A stretch of 64,000 nucleotides of DNA from Gracilimonas amylolytica. Its GTDB lineage: Bacteria > Bacteroidota > Rhodothermia > Balneolales > Balneolaceae. Under the pieces are notes generated by a model. The model was not told where the DNA came from and did no database searches. It saw only the letters and a list, made by a program, of their open reading frames with translations. The first letter of the stretch is position 1; the number at the start of each line of letters is the position of its first letter. Where the stretch lies: the NCBI RefSeq assembly GCF_002911695.1, contig NZ_PQBS01000007.1:1-64000 (forward strand). Reading direction: 5' to 3'. Position numbers and translations under genes: made by a program. This document shows positions 51,884 to 60,726 of the stretch, piece by piece.

Positions 51884-53905
51884 TTAAGCTTTACTCACAC
51901 GCAACTTTCTTAAAATAATTCCGGAGCTTGCAGGCACATTATACTTAGTTTTAACGCTTTTTAAAGTTTTTATACCTGAATGCTGATCATCTGCGACTAT
52001 TTCCCAATAACCTTCCGGTAGTATGATCTCATAGTCCTGCTCCAAACTTGCGTTCAATGATACAAAGTAATTATACATATCACCTGAACTTTTTCCGTCA
52101 ATTGAGAACGTGATATGTAAGGGGTCGTTATAAACCTTGAAATGAATGTCTTCAGGATTTGATCTCCTGAACGCAGGTGCGTTTAAACGAAGTTTTATTA
52201 ACCCTTTATAATAATTAAATAAGGATTGATTGATCTGAATTTCGTTGAAATTAAGCCAATTGGTACGATCATCCTTGTTGTATGTGTCTCGATCAATCTT
52301 ACCCTTTTGTGAGTCAATATTCTTGGGATCACGAATGATCTTTGAGCGAGCCCATTCTTGTCCCGCATGCATCATTGTTATACCCTGAGAAACAAATAAA
52401 ACCAAGGCAGCAAGTTTTGCAATAGACTCTTCCTGAGTATTCAGGTCTGCTATGTGGCTCACATCTTCAAAGACTTTGTCAGCCTTTTCAGGGTCTAAGG
52501 CAATGCGGATATAATCTCCCAGGGTGTATCCATCATGACTTTCCAGGTAGTTTACTGAATGACCTGAATGGTGGAATAATCCATTTTCGCCTGATCTGAG
52601 GGTTCCGCGTATCAAGTTTTCCAGACCAAATCTTGTGTTATGGCCCGTGTTTCCAAATATCAGTCCTTTATCTTCCTTCGGATTATACCCTTTTATAGTA
52701 TTTCTGAACCGATCATTCCAGGATGACCAACCATGATCAGAGAAACCATCAGGCTTATATTCTTTGCCCCAGGGTTCAGCAATGAGTAAAACATTTGGAT
52801 TGATCTTATGTGCTTCTTCCCTGATCAGATCTACCGTTTCCCAATCTATGATACCGGCCAGGTCAAAACGAAAACCATCAATGTGGTACTCTTTCATCCA
52901 ATATTTGATAGATTCTACGATCAATTCACGTGAATACCTGGCTGTCGTATCAATATCATTACCGGTCCAGCTATCGTTGGTGAAGTTACCGCTGTCATCT
53001 AAACTGAAATAATGATCCTTTGCAGTGTATTTGAGAGGGTTGAGGTCATAGTGAGAAGCATGATTATATACCACATCCATCAGAACTGTGATATTTTCTT
53101 TGTGAAGTGCTTTTACCAGTTCTTTAAGTTCATGTTCTGCGGTAACCGTACTTCCATTCACCTTATTTAATTCTAAGGTAGCATCAGAGGCATAGACCGT
53201 TTCAGGGGCAAAATGAAAGGAGGTCATGTACCCCCAGTAATTGATGGAATATGGATTCCAAACATTCTTGATCCCGTTTGGAACCGTTTCATTGAAAGGG
53301 GGTTCGAAATAGGCAAACTTTTGAAGAGGTAAAAACTCTACTGCATTTACTCCCAGTCTTTTAAGGTGACTGACACCCCCAACTTCAGCTTCCCGGAAAT
53401 CGTTGTAAATCCCATTAACTTTGGTTTTTGCTGAACTATGTGCCACAAGATCCTTGATGTGTGTCTCGTATATGATAAGATCCCTGGGGTCTTCGGGTAC
53501 AACAAAGGTGTCATCTTCCCAGTCAAATTCAGTGGGATTACAGATCCTGGTTTTTGGATATTGTAGGTAATGGTTCCTGGTTGTTACATGCCTGCTTCGG
53601 GGATCCGCGATAAATTCATCAGTAGAAAGAAAGAAATGGTCATGAACCGGTCCCTGAATTTTGTAGGCATACCAATGATCCGGGAACACATCCTGAATAA
53701 GGCAACTCCAGACACCTTCATGGTTCTTTTCCATGACGAAGCTTAATCCCTCTTCATCCTCATACTGTTCGAAGATCACCACTTCGACAAAATGAGCCTT
53801 TGGCGAAAACAACCTGAACAGGGTATTCTTATCTGATACAGTACATCCCAGGGGATAATCCTCTATTCCCGATATACTGCATTGCTGATGTGAATTATTA
53901 GGCAT
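51884..53905 (-). CDS. GH13 alpha-1,6 debranching enzyme (pullulanase/isoamylase type)
   Basis: A 673-residue glycoside hydrolase with an N-terminal CBM48-like domain (about 12-105: GCTVSDKNTLFRLFSPKA...VEVVIF) and the GH13 barrel. Conserved regions: DVVYNHAS, GFRFDLAG (nucleophile Asp near 348), LIAEPWG (acid Glu near 376) and ESHDGYTLGD (transition-state Asp near 455). The block NYWGYMTSFHFAPE replaces the YNWGYDP of typical type I pullulanases, so isoamylase/GlgX-type specificity is possible. There is no signal peptide, so it works on internal glycogen-like glucan. Its ATG overlaps the metG stop by one base (TAATG). Confidence 0.88.
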   Translation of the reverse strand: MPNNSHQQCSISGIEDYPLGCTVSDKNTLFRLFSPKAHFVEVVIFEQYEDEEGLSFVMEKNHEGVWSCLIQDVFPDHWYAYKIQGPVHDHFFLSTDEFIADPRSRHVTTRNHYLQYPKTRICNPTEFDWEDDTFVVPEDPRDLIIYETHIKDLVAHSSAKTKVNGIYNDFREAEVGGVSHLKRLGVNAVEFLPLQKFAYFEPPFNETVPNGIKNVWNPYSINYWGYMTSFHFAPETVYASDATLELNKVNGSTVTAEHELKELVKALHKENITVLMDVVYNHASHYDLNPLKYTAKDHYFSLDDSGNFTNDSWTGNDIDTTARYSRELIVESIKYWMKEYHIDGFRFDLAGIIDWETVDLIREEAHKINPNVLLIAEPWGKEYKPDGFSDHGWSSWNDRFRNTIKGYNPKEDKGLIFGNTGHNTRFGLENLIRGTLRSGENGLFHHSGHSVNYLESHDGYTLGDYIRIALDPEKADKVFEDVSHIADLNTQEESIAKLAALVLFVSQGITMMHAGQEWARSKIIRDPKNIDSQKGKIDRDTYNKDDRTNWLNFNEIQINQSLFNYYKGLIKLRLNAPAFRRSNPEDIHFKVYNDPLHITFSIDGKSSGDMYNYFVSLNASLEQDYEIILPEGYWEIVADDQHSGIKTLKSVKTKYNVPASSGIILRKLRVSKA

Positions 53906-55938
53906 TAAGTAATGGGGCTACCCGGTTCTGCATCGGTTTCAACAAATTTGAGGGAACCATCCGGATTTTCTGCCATAAGGATCATGCCTTTACTCTCAAC
54001 ACCCATAAGTTTTTTGGGAGCCAGATTAGCTACGACGCTTACTTTTTGTCCTGCCAGTTCATCTGCTTCAAAATATTTTGAGATACCTGATACGATCGTT
54101 CTCTGCTCTATACCGATGTCCACTTTGATCTCCAGAAGCTTGGTGGATTTTTCGATCTTTTTAGCAGAAATGATCTTACCGGCACGCAGGTCCAGCTTCA
54201 TGAAATCACCAAACTCGATATTGTCTTTAAGTTCAGGTACATCAGGGGTTGGATCTGCTTCTTTGGCTTTGTCGTGCAGTTTTTGGATTTGTTCTTCGAT
54301 GATATCGTCCTCAATTTTTTCAAATAGTATGTCGCCCTGTATCACTGAATCACCGACCTTCAGCATGTTGTTTGAGATATCATTCCATGTAAAAGAATCG
54401 GATATCCCAAGCTGAGATCTCAGTTGTTTCATTTTATCTGGGAGTATTGGGTCAAACAGGCAGGAGAGAGCTGCGCTGATCTGTAAACTCACATGAAGCG
54501 TGTTACCCGCTTTTATGGGTTCGGTCTTTCGGGTTTTCCAGGGTTCTGTTTCTGTGAAATAGCGGTTTCCAATACGGGCCAGGTTCATGGTCTCTGAGAT
54601 CGCTTCCTTAAAACGGAAATTCTCGTAAGCCTGGGTGACCTTTTCTTTCTGATCTTCAATAGCTTTTAATGCTTCCAGGTCAATATCTGATGGTTCCACT
54701 AACTCCGGAACCTTGCCTTCCACATAATTGACGGTAAATGAAAGTGAGCGATTTGTGAAGTTTCCTAACACATCTGCAAGCTCTGTATTGATGTGCATCT
54801 GGAAGTCTTTCCATGAAAAATCAGAGTCTTTAGATTCCGGCAGGGTCGTTCCAAGGGCATAACGAAGAAGGTCAGGTTCAAAATCCTCAAGATACTCGTG
54901 CAGCCACACAGCCCATCCGCGTGAAGTGGATAGTTTTTTACCCTCAAGATTTAAAAACTCATTTGCGGGAACATTTTTTGGCAGCACATATCCACCATGT
55001 TCCATTAATACAATGGGGAACATGATACAGTGAAACACGATGTTATCCTTTCCAATAAAATGATATAACTCGGTCTCCTCATTTTGCCAGTAATCTTTCC
55101 AAAGATCCGGATTCCCCTGTTTCTGAGCCCATTCTTTAGTGGCTGAAACGTAACCGATAGGGGCATCAAACCATACGTAGAGTACTTTACCCTTGGCTTC
55201 TTCAAGTGGAACAGGTACGCCCCAGCTAAGATCCCGGGTTGCAGCCCTATCTGCCAGTCCATCGGTGAGCCAGCTTTTGACCTGACCCATTACATTGGGT
55301 TTCCAGTTTTCACGGGTATCCAGCCATTTCTCGAGTTTTGGCTGTACATCACCCAACGGCATATACCAATGTTCCGTTTTTTTGAGTTCCGGTTTTTCAC
55401 CGCTAAGGGCGCTGAAGGGATCGATCAATTCGGTAGGGGAAAGTGAGGTACCGCATTTCTCACACTGATCTCCATAGGCTTCTTCATATCCACAATTCGG
55501 GCAGGTTCCTTTTACATAACGATCTGGGAGGAACATGTCTGCCTTTGGATCATAGAGCTGCTCTTCGGTCTTTTTCTTGAAGAACCCTTTATTATTTAGG
55601 GTGGTGAAGAATTCCTGTGAGGTCTCATGGTGTACTTTTGAGCTGGTACGCCCATAGTAATCGAAAGAGATCCCGAAGTCCTCGAATACTTTCTTGTTCA
55701 TTCCATGGTATCTATCCACAATATCCTGAGGAGATACGCCTTCTTTTTCAGCGGCGATTGTTATAGGAACGCCATGCTCATCGGATCCACAAATAAATGC
55801 CACGTCGGCATCAGTACGTCGTTTGTATCGGACATAAAAATCCGGTGTAAGGTAAGCTCCTGCAAGGTGACCAAGGTGAATAGGACCGTTTGCATAGGGA
55901 AGGGCAGAAGTAACAAGAATTCGTTTTTTATTGGGCAT
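53905..55938 (-). CDS. metG: methionyl-tRNA synthetase
   Basis: Charges tRNA-Met with methionine. The 677-residue class I enzyme has the HIGH-type motif PIHLGHLAG (about 17-25), a zinc knuckle CPNCG...CEKCG (about 142-160), and a KMSKS-type loop KKLSTSRG (near 335). The anticodon-binding domain follows. A C-terminal tRNA-binding (EMAP/OB) domain occupies about 572-677 (FGDFMKLDLRAGKI...VANLAPKKLMGVESKGMIL). A fused EMAP domain is the usual form in dimeric MetG. It is coupled to the debranching-enzyme gene downstream. I see no T-box or SAM-riboswitch structure in the 99-bp gap upstream. Confidence 0.97.
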   Translation of the reverse strand: MPNKKRILVTSALPYANGPIHLGHLAGAYLTPDFYVRYKRRTDADVAFICGSDEHGVPITIAAEKEGVSPQDIVDRYHGMNKKVFEDFGISFDYYGRTSSKVHHETSQEFFTTLNNKGFFKKKTEEQLYDPKADMFLPDRYVKGTCPNCGYEEAYGDQCEKCGTSLSPTELIDPFSALSGEKPELKKTEHWYMPLGDVQPKLEKWLDTRENWKPNVMGQVKSWLTDGLADRAATRDLSWGVPVPLEEAKGKVLYVWFDAPIGYVSATKEWAQKQGNPDLWKDYWQNEETELYHFIGKDNIVFHCIMFPIVLMEHGGYVLPKNVPANEFLNLEGKKLSTSRGWAVWLHEYLEDFEPDLLRYALGTTLPESKDSDFSWKDFQMHINTELADVLGNFTNRSLSFTVNYVEGKVPELVEPSDIDLEALKAIEDQKEKVTQAYENFRFKEAISETMNLARIGNRYFTETEPWKTRKTEPIKAGNTLHVSLQISAALSCLFDPILPDKMKQLRSQLGISDSFTWNDISNNMLKVGDSVIQGDILFEKIEDDIIEEQIQKLHDKAKEADPTPDVPELKDNIEFGDFMKLDLRAGKIISAKKIEKSTKLLEIKVDIGIEQRTIVSGISKYFEADELAGQKVSVVANLAPKKLMGVESKGMILMAENPDGSLKFVETDAEPGSPIT

Positions 55939-56037
55939 TAGAGTGAGTTAGTCTGTTTTTTGTCGAAGATAAGAAATGAATGCCTCAATTTTTAAAACGA
56001 ACCTTTAAAAATTAAAGTAGTAACAGAAGTTTGCAGG

Positions 56038-57771
56038 TCAGGCACAAAACTTGTTGTATTCTTCCAGTCGATGACCTCCATCTTCCGAATCAAGTTTTTT
56101 GAGAGCTGCTTTCACTCCGTCATGAACCGTATTGTGGAACCGATTTGATTTAACAAAGGTGCTGATATCAGACTTTCGGATCACATCCCGAACCGGTCCG
56201 ATCAAGCCTGAAATGTATAGTTCAATTCCTTGTTTGTTGAGCGTTTCGATAATCATTAACAAAGAATCCATAGCCGAAATATCAAGGTCACCAATTGTGG
56301 TTCCATCAATGATCACGTATTTGGGTGCCTCAGATCCGTTCATGCTTTTTTCAAGTATATAGTTTTTGAAGAACTCCGCATTAACGAAAGAGAAGGGGGC
56401 ATCCACTCTAAGAATTAAAATGCCGGGAATGGTTTTAACCTCAGAAAATCGTTCTTTGTTCTTAAAATCACGTGTTTCTGGCATCAGTCCAAGTTCAGCA
56501 ACGGTTGGTTTACTCATCTTTAGGAGTAATGCCAGAACGGATGAAACCAAACCAATTATGATACCTTCCTGAATACCAATCGCCAAGACACTTATGAAAG
56601 TGATCAATGCCACGAGTGCATCTCTGCGTTTAGTATTGACTAGGAATTTAAGCTCTTTGATATCAATGAGTCCACTTACTGATACTACTATGATGGCACC
56701 CAGTAAAGGTTCAGGTAAGATCTCAAATAAAGGCGTTAGAAAAAGCAGCGTAAACAGGATCAATATTCCTGCAAACACATTGTTCAGTGAGGTTTTTGCT
56801 CCGGCTTGTTCGGCAATGGCAGAGCGGGTAAAACTGGAAGAAACCGGCAGGGATTGAAATAAACTTCCGGCAATGTTACTGGCACCCACAGCAATTAGCT
56901 CCTGATTAGGATTGACCGTGTAACCATGTTTTCTGGCAAATGATTTGGATAATGAAGCCACTGTCATGAATTGTATAAGGGCCAGGGTAAATGCATTCGA
57001 TGCTATCTTCCTGATCGATTCCATATCGAATTTTGGCAGGGCAAATTCCGGCAAGCCAACCGGTATGGCCCCAACTTGATCAATCCCCCATTGGGAGATA
57101 CTTATAAATGAAACCACAATGATGGTAATAGTTACGAGAATGACTGACTCAGGCAGTTTAGCATAATACTTTCTCATAAGTAACAGAAAGAGAATAAAGA
57201 ACACTGACAGACCAAATGATGGAAAATGAATATTACCGAGTTGGTCCCAAACATCCATGATCATTACATGAATGAATTGTGAGTTCTGTACATCTATATT
57301 GAGCAGTGTTCCCATTTGGCTGGCTATTATAATAACAGGAGCGGCAATGGTGAATCCGGAAATGACCGGCCGGGAGAATAAGTTGAAAACAAAACCAAGC
57401 TTCATAAATCCCATCAAAACCTGAAAGGTACCGGTCATGACAGCTATAAGGATGGCAAAAGTGACTTTTTCGGTTGAATCACTTCCTACTAAAAACCCGA
57501 GGCCGGCAGCAAGAATCAACATATCTATGGCAACAGGTCCAATTGAAATGTGTCTGGAGGTTCCAAAAAATGGATACACAAATAATGGGATCAGTCCGGC
57601 ATATAGTCCATAGATCGGGGGCAGCCCTGCAATTACAGCATAGGCCATTCCCTGAGGTATAAGAACAACCCCAACCGTTGAGCCTGAGATCAGATCAGCT
57701 TTAAATTTTGACAGATCATAATTTCTGAGTACTTCCAGAATGGGTAAATATTTAAACAGAAAGTTGTGCAT
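56038..57771 (-). CDS. SulP-family anion transporter with STAS domain
   Basis: A 577-residue inner-membrane transporter of the SLC26/SulP family. The N-terminal signature DLISGSTVGVVLIPQGMAYAVIAGLPPIYGLYAG is clear, and roughly 10-14 membrane segments fill up to residue 425. A cytoplasmic STAS domain (about 445-560) ends with DLSAMDSLLMIIETLNKQGIELYISGL-like sequence. Substrates of bacterial SulP proteins include sulfate, bicarbonate and dicarboxylates, and cannot be read from sequence. It lies 8 bp after the SLC13-family gene, so both anion transporters share a transcript. Confidence 0.92.
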   Translation of the reverse strand: MHNFLFKYLPILEVLRNYDLSKFKADLISGSTVGVVLIPQGMAYAVIAGLPPIYGLYAGLIPLFVYPFFGTSRHISIGPVAIDMLILAAGLGFLVGSDSTEKVTFAILIAVMTGTFQVLMGFMKLGFVFNLFSRPVISGFTIAAPVIIIASQMGTLLNIDVQNSQFIHVMIMDVWDQLGNIHFPSFGLSVFFILFLLLMRKYYAKLPESVILVTITIIVVSFISISQWGIDQVGAIPVGLPEFALPKFDMESIRKIASNAFTLALIQFMTVASLSKSFARKHGYTVNPNQELIAVGASNIAGSLFQSLPVSSSFTRSAIAEQAGAKTSLNNVFAGILILFTLLFLTPLFEILPEPLLGAIIVVSVSGLIDIKELKFLVNTKRRDALVALITFISVLAIGIQEGIIIGLVSSVLALLLKMSKPTVAELGLMPETRDFKNKERFSEVKTIPGILILRVDAPFSFVNAEFFKNYILEKSMNGSEAPKYVIIDGTTIGDLDISAMDSLLMIIETLNKQGIELYISGLIGPVRDVIRKSDISTFVKSNRFHNTVHDGVKAALKKLDSEDGGHRLEEYNKFCA

Positions 57772-57779
57772 TTGTCGTT

Positions 57780-59567
57780 TTAAAATGGCCAGAAATACGG
57801 GATCGCAAAGGTACCAATAATCCAGAAAAGAATGTTGAGTGGAGTGCCAACTTTCGCGAAATCAGTGAATTTATATTGACCCGGGCCAAAGATCATTGTA
57901 TTGGTCTGGTAGCCAATAGGGGTCATGAAACTTAAAGAGGCTGCCATAGTGACGGCTATTAAAAATGGTGTGGCATCTACTCCAATAGTTGATGCAGCCT
58001 CAATGGCAATCGGAGCAAGGAGTGCAGCCGTTGCCTGATTTGAGATCAAGTTTGTGAGCATCATAGATAAAAAGAAGAAGGCAGAGAGGACTGCTGTTGG
58101 GCCAAGAGATTCAAAATGAGTGACCACACCATCAACCATTAATTGTGCGGCTCCGGTTTTTTGCATGGCGATCCCCAGGGGGAGGACACCTGCTAACAGA
58201 AAAATCACTTTCCAGTTAATAGATTGGTAGGCTTCTTCATTTGCTAAACAACCGGTCAGTATCATTAGGATCACACCACATATAGCAGTGGCAACGATCG
58301 GTAACACCCCAAATGCTGCAAATCCAACAACCCCGGCAATGATCGCAATAGCGATCGGAATCTTAGAGGTGTTGTGATCCGGAAGGTTGATCTCTGTAGC
58401 CAATACAAACTCTTCCGAGGTTTTTATATCGTTTACCCGTTCTTTCTTAACATAGATCAGCAACGAAGTACCACTTCGCAATCGAATATCTGACAAATGC
58501 TCTTGTTCAACTTTACCTTTTTGGCGAATTGCCAATACAATGCCTTCAAACTGATGATATAATCCAAGCTGATCTAGTTTTTTGCCTTCATAAGAGGATT
58601 CAGGCGCTACCACAGCTTCTACAAGTTGAGCATTCCCAAGTTCAAAATCCTGATCTGCCCAGCCTTTGGTTGGTTTTATCAAAACATCTTCCCGGTTCAG
58701 CAATTTGTTCAATTCTTTTACGCTTCCACGGATCCTGAGCACATCGTTTGCTTCAAGTGTGATAGTTTGCCTGTCAGGTTTAGATCGCATCTTTGCATCA
58801 AAAACTTCAACTATATCAAGATCCAGGTCTTTGATGAGTTCGGTATTTTTTAAGGGAGTACCGACAAACTCAGAATTGGGTTGAAGAACCACATCAGTCA
58901 GGTAGCTTTGCATGTCAAAAGTATCTGTCAGTGACTGATCCTTTCGCCGCTCAGGAATTAATTTAATACCTACTGTAAACAGGTAAATGAAACCGGTTAC
59001 AAAAAATATTGCGGCCACCGGTGCAAATTCGAATATAGAGAAACCGGCCATATCATTATCTCTGGCAATTGAATCAACCAACAGGTTTGTTGAGGTTCCT
59101 ATCAATGTAAATACACCACCGAACATAGCTGCAAAGGACATCGGCATCAAAAGCCTGGAGGCACTTTGGTTAAGATCTTTTGACAACCCAATGATCACAG
59201 GAATAAAAATGGCTACGGCTGCCGTGTTGTTTATGAAGGCTGAGATCACTCCAACCACTAACATGATGATCAGAATGGCGATCTGGAAGTTGAGTTTACT
59301 GAGCCGGTAAAAAAAATCCCCAACGATATCGAGTGCTCCCGTTTTTCTGAGGCCCTCGCTCAAAACGAACATACAGGCTATAGTAACGGTAGCAGGGTTG
59401 CTGAATCCTGAGAGGCCTTCTTTGGGGGTAAGAATTCCTGATACGACCAGAATGGCTAACAGGATCAGGGAAGTGATATCAAATGAGATCCGTTTGTTAA
59501 CAAATAATACTACTGCCAGCAGGATGAGGCCATATACAAACAGGATTTCCGGTGCTACTCCAAACAT
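57780..59567 (-). CDS. SLC13/DASS-family anion permease with RCK_C (TrkA-C) domains
   Basis: A 595-residue permease. Two halves of membrane helices flank a soluble insert (about 195-370) with two RCK_C (TrkA-C) repeats (TDVVLQPNSEFVGTPLKNTEL and QLVEAVVAPESSYEGKKLDQLG). The transport domains show FINNTAAVAIFIPVI and NLISNQATAALLAPIAI, the paired S-N-(T/Q)-A motifs. I choose ATG 59567 (MFGVAPEILFVYGLILL); an alternative TTG at 59600 adds eleven residues without support. Such RCK-containing members often transport sulfate or related divalent anions. It lies 8 bp upstream of the SulP gene on the same transcript. Confidence 0.9.
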   Translation of the reverse strand: MFGVAPEILFVYGLILLAVVLFVNKRISFDITSLILLAILVVSGILTPKEGLSGFSNPATVTIACMFVLSEGLRKTGALDIVGDFFYRLSKLNFQIAILIIMLVVGVISAFINNTAAVAIFIPVIIGLSKDLNQSASRLLMPMSFAAMFGGVFTLIGTSTNLLVDSIARDNDMAGFSIFEFAPVAAIFFVTGFIYLFTVGIKLIPERRKDQSLTDTFDMQSYLTDVVLQPNSEFVGTPLKNTELIKDLDLDIVEVFDAKMRSKPDRQTITLEANDVLRIRGSVKELNKLLNREDVLIKPTKGWADQDFELGNAQLVEAVVAPESSYEGKKLDQLGLYHQFEGIVLAIRQKGKVEQEHLSDIRLRSGTSLLIYVKKERVNDIKTSEEFVLATEINLPDHNTSKIPIAIAIIAGVVGFAAFGVLPIVATAICGVILMILTGCLANEEAYQSINWKVIFLLAGVLPLGIAMQKTGAAQLMVDGVVTHFESLGPTAVLSAFFFLSMMLTNLISNQATAALLAPIAIEAASTIGVDATPFLIAVTMAASLSFMTPIGYQTNTMIFGPGQYKFTDFAKVGTPLNILFWIIGTFAIPYFWPF

Positions 59568-59716
59568 CAATGATTCATTTAATAAAATTCTTGGTCCCAA
59601 ATATCATAACTAAACGCTTATTTTGAAAATGATTTACAGGAATAGCTGTTTATAAAAACAGAGATGGAAATCCATCAATTAAGCTCTTATTTTAAGGCAT
59701 AATGCAAATGAAAGTA

Positions 59717-59752
59717 AAAGCCACCTGCCGCCGGTAGGTTGCTTTTTTTATT
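59717..59752 (+). terminator. terminator-like hairpin in the greA leader
   Basis: AAAGCCACCTGCC (59717-59729) pairs with GGTAGGTTGCTTT (59733-59745), 12 of 13 positions pairing (one mismatch, one G-T), followed by a T-run to about 59749. It points in the greA direction and ends 28 bp before the greA ATG at 59780. The gene upstream is divergent, so this does not terminate any coding transcript from the left. Confidence 0.65.
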
Positions 59753-59779
59753 TTTAGAAACCGATTAATAAAAGAGATT

Positions 59780-60256
59780 ATGAGTAAAGTTCAATATTTG
59801 ACTCAAGAAGGCTATGATAAACTTGATGCTGAGTTAAAAGACCTTAAAACCAGAGGTCGCAGGGAGATCGCTGAAGAGATCGCTGAAGCCCGAGCTAAAG
59901 GTGACCTTAGTGAAAATGCCGAATATGATGCAGCCAAAGAAGCACAGGGTCATTTGGAGGACAGAATTACCAAACTTGAGGATGCACTTGCCAATGCACG
60001 GGTTTTAGATAAAAAAGACCTGGATCTGTCAAAGGTTCGGGTTCTTACAACGGTTACTATTCTCAACAAAAAAATGAATAAAGAGATGAAGTACACGATC
60101 GTATCTCCGAATGAAGCTGATTTTGCCGCGGGAAAGATCTCCATTGAATCTCCGATTGGGAAGGCACTGCTTGGCAGGGAACAAGGTGAAGTAGTTGAAG
60201 TTGATGTACCCGCAGGTAAGCTGGAACTGGAAATACTAAAAATTGAGATCGACTGA
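59780..60256 (+). CDS. greA: transcription elongation factor GreA
   Basis: GreA (158 residues) inserts its coiled coil into RNA polymerase and stimulates cleavage of backtracked RNA. The N-terminal coiled coil (about 8-75) carries the tip acidic residues in LSENAEYDAAKE (the D-x-x-E pair), and the C-terminal FKBP-like domain contains PIGKALLGREQGEVVEV. All features are normal. A terminator-like hairpin stands in its leader. It is first in a close plus-strand series with Nudix, outer-membrane, ackA and lipoprotein genes. Confidence 0.97.
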   Translation: MSKVQYLTQEGYDKLDAELKDLKTRGRREIAEEIAEARAKGDLSENAEYDAAKEAQGHLEDRITKLEDALANARVLDKKDLDLSKVRVLTTVTILNKKMNKEMKYTIVSPNEADFAAGKISIESPIGKALLGREQGEVVEVDVPAGKLELEILKIEID

Positions 60257-60270
60257 TAACTCACAAGAAG

Positions 60271-60726
60271 ATGAAAAAACTCATCGATGTCTATCCTTAC
60301 AGGCTTGTTGAGGGCAAGGTTCAATTCCTTGTCTTCATGCGGTCATCCAGGAAGATCTATGCCGGGCAATGGCGGATGATCGGAGGGAAGATCAAACCTG
60401 AAGAAACCAGCTGGCAGGCCGGTTTAAGAGAACTCAGGGAAGAAACCGGACTGAAACCAGCGAAATTCTGGACCATACCTTCAGTAAATCAGTTTTATGA
60501 ACATAAGACTGATATGATCCACGCAATCCCTGCGTTTGCTGCTCAAATTCCCGAGAGTGCCCAAATTGACCTGGACGATGAGCATACCGATTTTAAATGG
60601 ATTTCAGCCAATGATGCAGCTGAATATCTGAAATGGCCTGAGCAACAACGATTGATAAAACTCGTTGATGAGATCTTAACCAACGACATCCAAGAAATTC
60701 TTCCAGAGTGGATCATAGAAATCTGA
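60271..60726 (+). CDS. Nudix hydrolase
   Basis: A 151-residue Nudix protein. The Nudix box GGKIKPEETSWQAGLRELREETGL (residues about 37-60) fits G-x5-E-x7-R-E-U-x-E-E-x-G with every catalytic glutamate present, so it should hydrolyse a nucleoside diphosphate linked to another moiety. The substrate is not predictable; the MutT-type dihydroneopterin/NTP group is possible. It lies 14 bp after greA, and its last 19 bases overlap the start of the barrel gene. Confidence 0.93.
   Translation: MKKLIDVYPYRLVEGKVQFLVFMRSSRKIYAGQWRMIGGKIKPEETSWQAGLRELREETGLKPAKFWTIPSVNQFYEHKTDMIHAIPAFAAQIPESAQIDLDDEHTDFKWISANDAAEYLKWPEQQRLIKLVDEILTNDIQEILPEWIIEI

Noticed and set aside
53912-54415. 167-residue plus-strand reading frame inside metG
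   Set aside because: The sense protein is a fully conserved tRNA-binding/anticodon region; the antisense frame is Ser/Leu-rich with no recognisable domain.
55939-56037. T-box or S-adenosylmethionine riboswitch upstream of metG
   Set aside because: The 99-bp gap shows no specifier loop, T-box sequence or paired stems with a terminator.
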